Assembly: GCA_964405925.1 (NCBI GenBank)
Contig: CAYOQG010000203.1
Coordinates: 1-10,869 of the forward strand
Direction of reading: 5' to 3'
Length of the DNA stretch: 10,869 nucleotides
Source: GCA-020344555 sp964405925
GTDB lineage: Bacteria; Planctomycetota; Phycisphaerae; UBA1845
In this document: positions 7,343 to 10,869 of the stretch, piece by piece
Numbering within the stretch: the stretch's first letter is position 1
Layout: every line of letters begins with the position of its first letter
The notes under the pieces: generated by a model
What the model was told of the DNA's origin: nothing
The model's input: only the letters and a program-made list of their open reading frames with translations
Databases searched by the model: none
Made by a program: the position numbers and the translations under genes

Positions 7343-7347
7343 CTCCT
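7343..7347 (-). promoter_or_regulatory. Ribosome binding site deciding the start of the 1355-residue gene
   Basis: AGGAG on the minus strand, 7 bases from ATG 7335-7333. The reading from this ATG begins directly with a hydrophobic export signal (GVLILTSVILT), whereas the upstream ATG at 7395 would add 20 residues ahead of it and has no such site. Confidence 0.7.
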
Positions 7348-7413
7348 ATGAACTCTCGGCGATAGACAGGCAGCCATCAGCAGTTCGCGTCTCAAAGCCG
7401 ATGGCCGGTCAGT

Positions 7414-10314
7414 CTAATCCACCCACACTCTCCCAAGGTCGGTATCAACAGGATCTTCCAGACCGCGCAGGGCACGGATGTATTCGATCAGCTCGGTCCT
7501 ATCTTCGGATTTGTTGAAAAGCTCGAGACGAATCTTGAGCTCTTCGCGCCCGGGATACTCCTTGAGTCCCTGCTCCCAGGCCTCACGAGCCTTCTGGAGG
7601 TTTTCCTCGAAACCCTCCTCCCGGTTCTTCACGTAGGAATCACCAAGCCCGACGTAACCCAAGGCAAAATAATCGCGATGCTTTTCGGCAGGCAGAGCCT
7701 TTTGCATGGCGATTAGCTCGGTGAAGTCCTTGATCGCCAACGGGGCATGGTTGAGCTTACGCGGCCAATGAAGGTGGTTCATGCCCCGAATGAACTTGGC
7801 TGTCCAGCAATCCGGGTCGATCTCCAGAATTCGGTCGAGCTCCGCCAGCGACTTGTTTGAGAGCTTCCCTTGACTGACGATACCCAGCTTGGGATAGGGC
7901 ATCTTGTCCACGTAGGACAACGCTTTGTTTAGACGCGGCATGACTTTGCCAGGGTGCTTCTCGACGAGGTCCTCAAAGAAGCGAATCGACTGATCAAAAT
8001 ACGCGTGTCCGTACCGGCGGATGAAGGTCCGGTAGCTGTTGCTGTACAGCAGCGCGTCAGGGTCGAGATGGATGGCCCGCTCCAACTGATCCAAGGCCGC
8101 ACGCTTCCGATCCTGTTTGTCGAGCAACATGGCGAACTCAAAGCGGAGTTGGGGATCGTCCGGGCTTTGGCCGATTCTCTTGATGAAGTCCAGGTATTGC
8201 TGCTTGAAGTCGAGCATCTCACGCCAGTCGATCGGTTTGGTCTCGACCTGGACAGCTTGTTCGGCCTCTTCCTTCTGTCTCTTCAGTTCGATCTTCAGGG
8301 CCGCGATCTCGGCCTCCTTGATCACCTTCTGCTCCGCAAGGACGCTCTGCGGCGTGTGCTCGGTGAACTTGAGAATCTGATTCGGCCTGATGTTCTCGAA
8401 CCGCTCCACATACTGTGTCGGCCAGCGAATCTCCATCGAGTCAATCGTCTTACGCTGACCGAGGCCAAAGTGCAGACGGAACGGACACTGCGAATGACCG
8501 CCGTTGCCTCCGTAAACCTCACGGATCATCTGGTCGCCCTCGGAGACGATCATGACCCGTGTGCCGATGGCGTTTCGGTTACAGTTCGTACCTTCGAGTT
8601 CGAGTTGCAGCCAGTTGTTCTTGTTGCCGACGTCGTTGCGATAGAAGGTGCTGTCCTGCCCCTGATTGGAGATGTAGACGTCGAGGTCGCCATCGTTGTC
8701 GAAATCGGCGATGGCCAATCCGCGGCCATCGTGAATGTCCGCCAACCCGATCTGCTCGGCCACCTGGGTGAACACCTCCTCGCCGTCATTCCGCCACACC
8801 CGAGAAGTCTGGTAGCCGGAGAACGTCGAATCACCCATCCACGGCCAATTCTGGGCATCGATAGGATCAAAACCGTCCTGGGTCACGGAAGTGGCCAATT
8901 TGGTGAAGTACTCATCCCCGGGGGTTCCGGAGATGTAACCGTTGGCCACCATGATGTCCAAGTCTCCGTCGTTGTCATAGTCCCAGAATCGCCCCGCCCA
9001 ACACCAACCTCCGTCATATACCCCCGCTTCGAAAGAGACGTCGCTGAAGGTTTTGTCCCCCATGTTTCGATAGAGCTGGTTTCCCTCCTTAACGTATTCT
9101 TTCGTCCAGATATTGGCTACATATAGATCAAGCCAGCCGTCGTTGTTGTAGTCACCGAACTCGATGTTCATACCCTTGTAGGTATCCCACCCGATTGCCT
9201 CGTCGGTGACGTTAGTGAACGTACCGTCGGCGTTGACGCGATAGATGCGGTCCTGGCCGAAGTCGTTGGCGTTGGCCAGATCCTGGTCACCGTCGTTGTC
9301 GTAGTCTGCGGCGCCGGAATCCAGAGTCCACCCGCTATCGTCGACGCCCATGGCCTTGCCCACGTCGCTGAAGGTTCCGTCGCCGTTGTTGTGATAAAGC
9401 ACGTTGGCCCCCGCATCGCGAGCGGTCTCGAAGTCCTCGTGCATGGTCCGCGAGCTTTCCAAGGCCCAGAGGTTCTCATAGCGGAAGTAGTTTCCGATGT
9501 AGAGGTCGAGGTAGCTGTCACCGTCGTAGTCGAACCAGATGCCCGCGTTGCCGTTGCCCTTATCACCGACGCCCGCCTGTTCAGTCACGTCGCGGAAGGT
9601 CCCGTCGCCGTTGTTGCGATAGAGGATGTTCGGGCCCCACTTGACAATATAGAGATCAAGGTGCCCGTCGTTGTCGTAGTCCCCCCAGACGGCATCCATA
9701 CACGTCCCCCGGTTCTCGCACACCTGCAGCGAGTCGCCCTTCTTCTTCACCGTGTATGCCTGCCCGACGCAGGTCACCCGCCACTCCTTGCCGGCTTGTT
9801 CAACCAGGACTTTCTCGTCACGACCGTTCAGCGTGATATGGTGCTTGAGCAACTCTTGCCGCAGCCCCTCAGACAGGACGCCCTTGTCCAGATCCCCCGT
9901 CAACGCCGAATCCATGGTGAACAGCAGAGGCTGATAGTTCGGTCCATCCAGGCCCACCTCGGCCGCCACATCCGTAAAGGTCATATCCCCGTTGTTGCGA
10001 AAGAGCTTGTTGGGCTTGTCCAGCATGGAGCTTACCGCATAGATGTCGATGTCACCGTCCCGGTCATAGTCGGCGGCCGCCACCGAAGCGCCCACCGAAG
10101 CCATCCACGACATGATGCACTCCAGCTTCGGGTCCAGCACACATTTGTGGTGTCGATACCGCACCCCGGCTTGATCGGTTATGTCGACGAATGCCGGTTT
10201 GCCTTTTGGTACGGGCTCCCCGTTCGTTGCCTGGGCGATGAGCATCGCCAGAATCAGCCCCAAGACATAAGAAGCGACAAAGACCCGCAACCTCATCACG
10301 TTTGCCCACGTCAT
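7414..10314 (-). CDS. Exported FG-GAP/VCBS repeat protein with ASPIC/UnbV domain, coiled coil and C-terminal TPRs
   Basis: 966 residues from ATG 10314, preceded by a modest GGGG motif. ATG 10296 (MRLRV) is an alternative, and both keep the signal segment VFVASYVLGLILAMLIAQA. Seven FG-GAP calcium loops follow: 82 (DYDRDGDID), 212, 262, 337, 388, 445 and 537, each with partners of the type LYRNNGDGTF.DVT, consistent with a seven-bladed beta-propeller like integrin alpha/CRTAC1. About 566-651 is ASPIC/UnbV (NNWLQLELEGT..N.IGTRV..., FRLHFGLGQ, IRWPT). About 656-690 is a charged coiled coil, and about 720-940 holds TPR-like helices. A module of about 75 residues containing Cys182, Cys199 and Cys205 is inserted between repeats 1 and 2. 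The protein is exported and probably calcium-stabilised; binding or scaffolding is likely, with no enzyme signature seen. It is the first gene of a probable two-gene unit with its downstream paralogue. Confidence 0.95.
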   Translation of the reverse strand: MTWANVMRLRVFVASYVLGLILAMLIAQATNGEPVPKGKPAFVDITDQAGVRYRHHKCVLDPKLECIMSWMASVGASVAAADYDRDGDIDIYAVSSMLDKPNKLFRNNGDMTFTDVAAEVGLDGPNYQPLLFTMDSALTGDLDKGVLSEGLRQELLKHHITLNGRDEKVLVEQAGKEWRVTCVGQAYTVKKKGDSLQVCENRGTCMDAVWGDYDNDGHLDLYIVKWGPNILYRNNGDGTFRDVTEQAGVGDKGNGNAGIWFDYDGDSYLDLYIGNYFRYENLWALESSRTMHEDFETARDAGANVLYHNNGDGTFSDVGKAMGVDDSGWTLDSGAADYDNDGDQDLANANDFGQDRIYRVNADGTFTNVTDEAIGWDTYKGMNIEFGDYNNDGWLDLYVANIWTKEYVKEGNQLYRNMGDKTFSDVSFEAGVYDGGWCWAGRFWDYDNDGDLDIMVANGYISGTPGDEYFTKLATSVTQDGFDPIDAQNWPWMGDSTFSGYQTSRVWRNDGEEVFTQVAEQIGLADIHDGRGLAIADFDNDGDLDVYISNQGQDSTFYRNDVGNKNNWLQLELEGTNCNRNAIGTRVMIVSEGDQMIREVYGGNGGHSQCPFRLHFGLGQRKTIDSMEIRWPTQYVERFENIRPNQILKFTEHTPQSVLAEQKVIKEAEIAALKIELKRQKEEAEQAVQVETKPIDWREMLDFKQQYLDFIKRIGQSPDDPQLRFEFAMLLDKQDRKRAALDQLERAIHLDPDALLYSNSYRTFIRRYGHAYFDQSIRFFEDLVEKHPGKVMPRLNKALSYVDKMPYPKLGIVSQGKLSNKSLAELDRILEIDPDCWTAKFIRGMNHLHWPRKLNHAPLAIKDFTELIAMQKALPAEKHRDYFALGYVGLGDSYVKNREEGFEENLQKAREAWEQGLKEYPGREELKIRLELFNKSEDRTELIEYIRALRGLEDPVDTDLGRVWVD

Positions 10315-10372
10315 ACTCACACCCCGCGTCGGTCGCACGGCACCCCCAGTAGCCCGGCAACTGGACGGCACC

Positions 10373-10401
10373 TTGACCGGCCATCAACGACTTCCTAGAT
10401 T
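10373..10401 (+). promoter_or_regulatory. Possible sigma-70-type promoter for the RND exporter
   Basis: TTGACC (10373-10378), a 17-base spacer and TAGATT (10396-10401) match the consensus boxes at five and four of six positions with ideal spacing. It lies in the 152-base divergent region between the FG-GAP gene and the exporter gene, about 65 bases before the GTG start. I found no equally good promoter for the opposite strand. Confidence 0.4.
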
Positions 10402-10466
10402 GGCAGACAATTAAGGTATCTGAACGGGATCGGGTCGTCAAGCTACGTTGCTCCGGTGGAGTTGCC

Positions 10467-10869
10467 GTGCGTTCCTACTTTTGCTTTATCACATCGCGGC
10501 CTGTTCCCGTCCTGGTTGTACTCTGCCTGGTCGGCCTGTCGTTCGGCGTCTTCATTCTCCGGTTGACACGGGACACGAGTCCGGACGCCTTCATCCCGCG
10601 GGACCATCCCGCGCTGGCCTCCAAGTTACATGTCGAGGCGCATTTTGGACTGCGAGAACCGATCGCCATCGGTGTCTTCCGTGACCAACCCAGCGGCATC
10701 TTCAATCCAGGCACCTTGCATCTGATCCAAACACTGACCGAAGCCATTCAAGCACTGCCCGAAATCGAACCAGATGACGTCCACAGCATAACCACCGAAT
10801 CGGGCGTCTACTTCAAGGACGGAGAACCCGGGGTCAAGAAGCTCAGGGGGGACATTTTTGATAGACCCG
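10467..10869 (+). CDS. RND/MMPL-type exporter, N-terminal part (runs off the window)
   Basis: 134 complete codons from GTG 10467, with GGAG at 10458-10461 five bases upstream. Residues about 10-32 (RPVPVLVVLCLVGLSFGVFI) form the first membrane helix after a short cytoplasmic tail. Then comes the periplasmic start typical of RND/MMPL proteins: DTSPDAFIPRDHPAL (in the family usually T-D-P-x-x-F-I-P-x-D-H-P), HFGLREPIAIGVF, and GIFNPGTLHLIQTLTEAIQALP leading into V.SI.T. The frame is open to the last base. Family members use the proton-motive force to export lipids, hopanoids, siderophores or drugs; the substrate cannot be told from this part. It is divergent from the FG-GAP genes. Confidence 0.87.
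   Translation, partial: MRSYFCFITSRPVPVLVVLCLVGLSFGVFILRLTRDTSPDAFIPRDHPALASKLHVEAHFGLREPIAIGVFRDQPSGIFNPGTLHLIQTLTEAIQALPEIEPDDVHSITTESGVYFKDGEPGVKKLRGDIFDRP

Noticed and set aside
7414..10314. DNA-level repeats in the FG-GAP genes as tandem or CRISPR-like repeats
   Set aside because: The recurring units are degenerate protein repeats with unequal spacing, not identical DNA repeats with unique spacers.
9391..10398. Plus-strand ORF of 335 residues, and a similar one at 7954-9126 (390 residues)
   Set aside because: They are antisense to the FG-GAP gene. Their Val/Asp/His-rich repeats are reverse readings of the repeated GAY-rich calcium-loop codons.

Overview
The window is GC-rich bacterial DNA. 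Two giant exported proteins combine FG-GAP/VCBS repeats, TPRs and (clearly in one, probably in the other) an ASPIC/UnbV-type region. Such proteins are abundant in Planctomycetes and other PVC bacteria, Acidobacteria and related uncultured lineages, so an uncultured member of one of these groups is my inference; no rRNA or tRNA is present to settle it.

Layout: (1) 212-1177 (+), an EamA/DMT-type inner-membrane transporter. (2) 1183-1703, a decay zone: the 5' end of a tyrosine-recombinase-like integrase gene (+) with its ribosome binding site, frameshifted and truncated, runs into a metF fragment (-) that has an in-frame stop, a small deletion and changed catalytic residues. (3) 1809-2846 (-), an exported SurA-N-like/DsbA-like protein whose first active-site cysteine codon is TGA. 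The frame stays open for 142 codons after it. Directly downstream is a near-perfect hairpin with a GGUCC loop at the same distance from UGA as the GU of the E. coli fdhF SECIS. I read this as a selenoprotein with a U-x-x-C motif. (4) 2847-3267, a non-coding leader with a possible promoter. (5) 3268-7335 (-) and 7414-10314 (-), two co-directional exported FG-GAP/TPR proteins separated by 78 bases. (6) 10467 to the end (+), the start of an RND/MMPL-type exporter, divergent from the FG-GAP pair.

The three intact minus-strand genes all encode predicted exported proteins, so the selenoprotein may act as a periplasmic thiol-disulfide oxidoreductase next to large, partly cysteine-containing extracytoplasmic proteins. 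That link rests on position only. The strongest result is the selenocysteine gene with its SECIS element; a standard gene caller would split it into two truncated ORFs.
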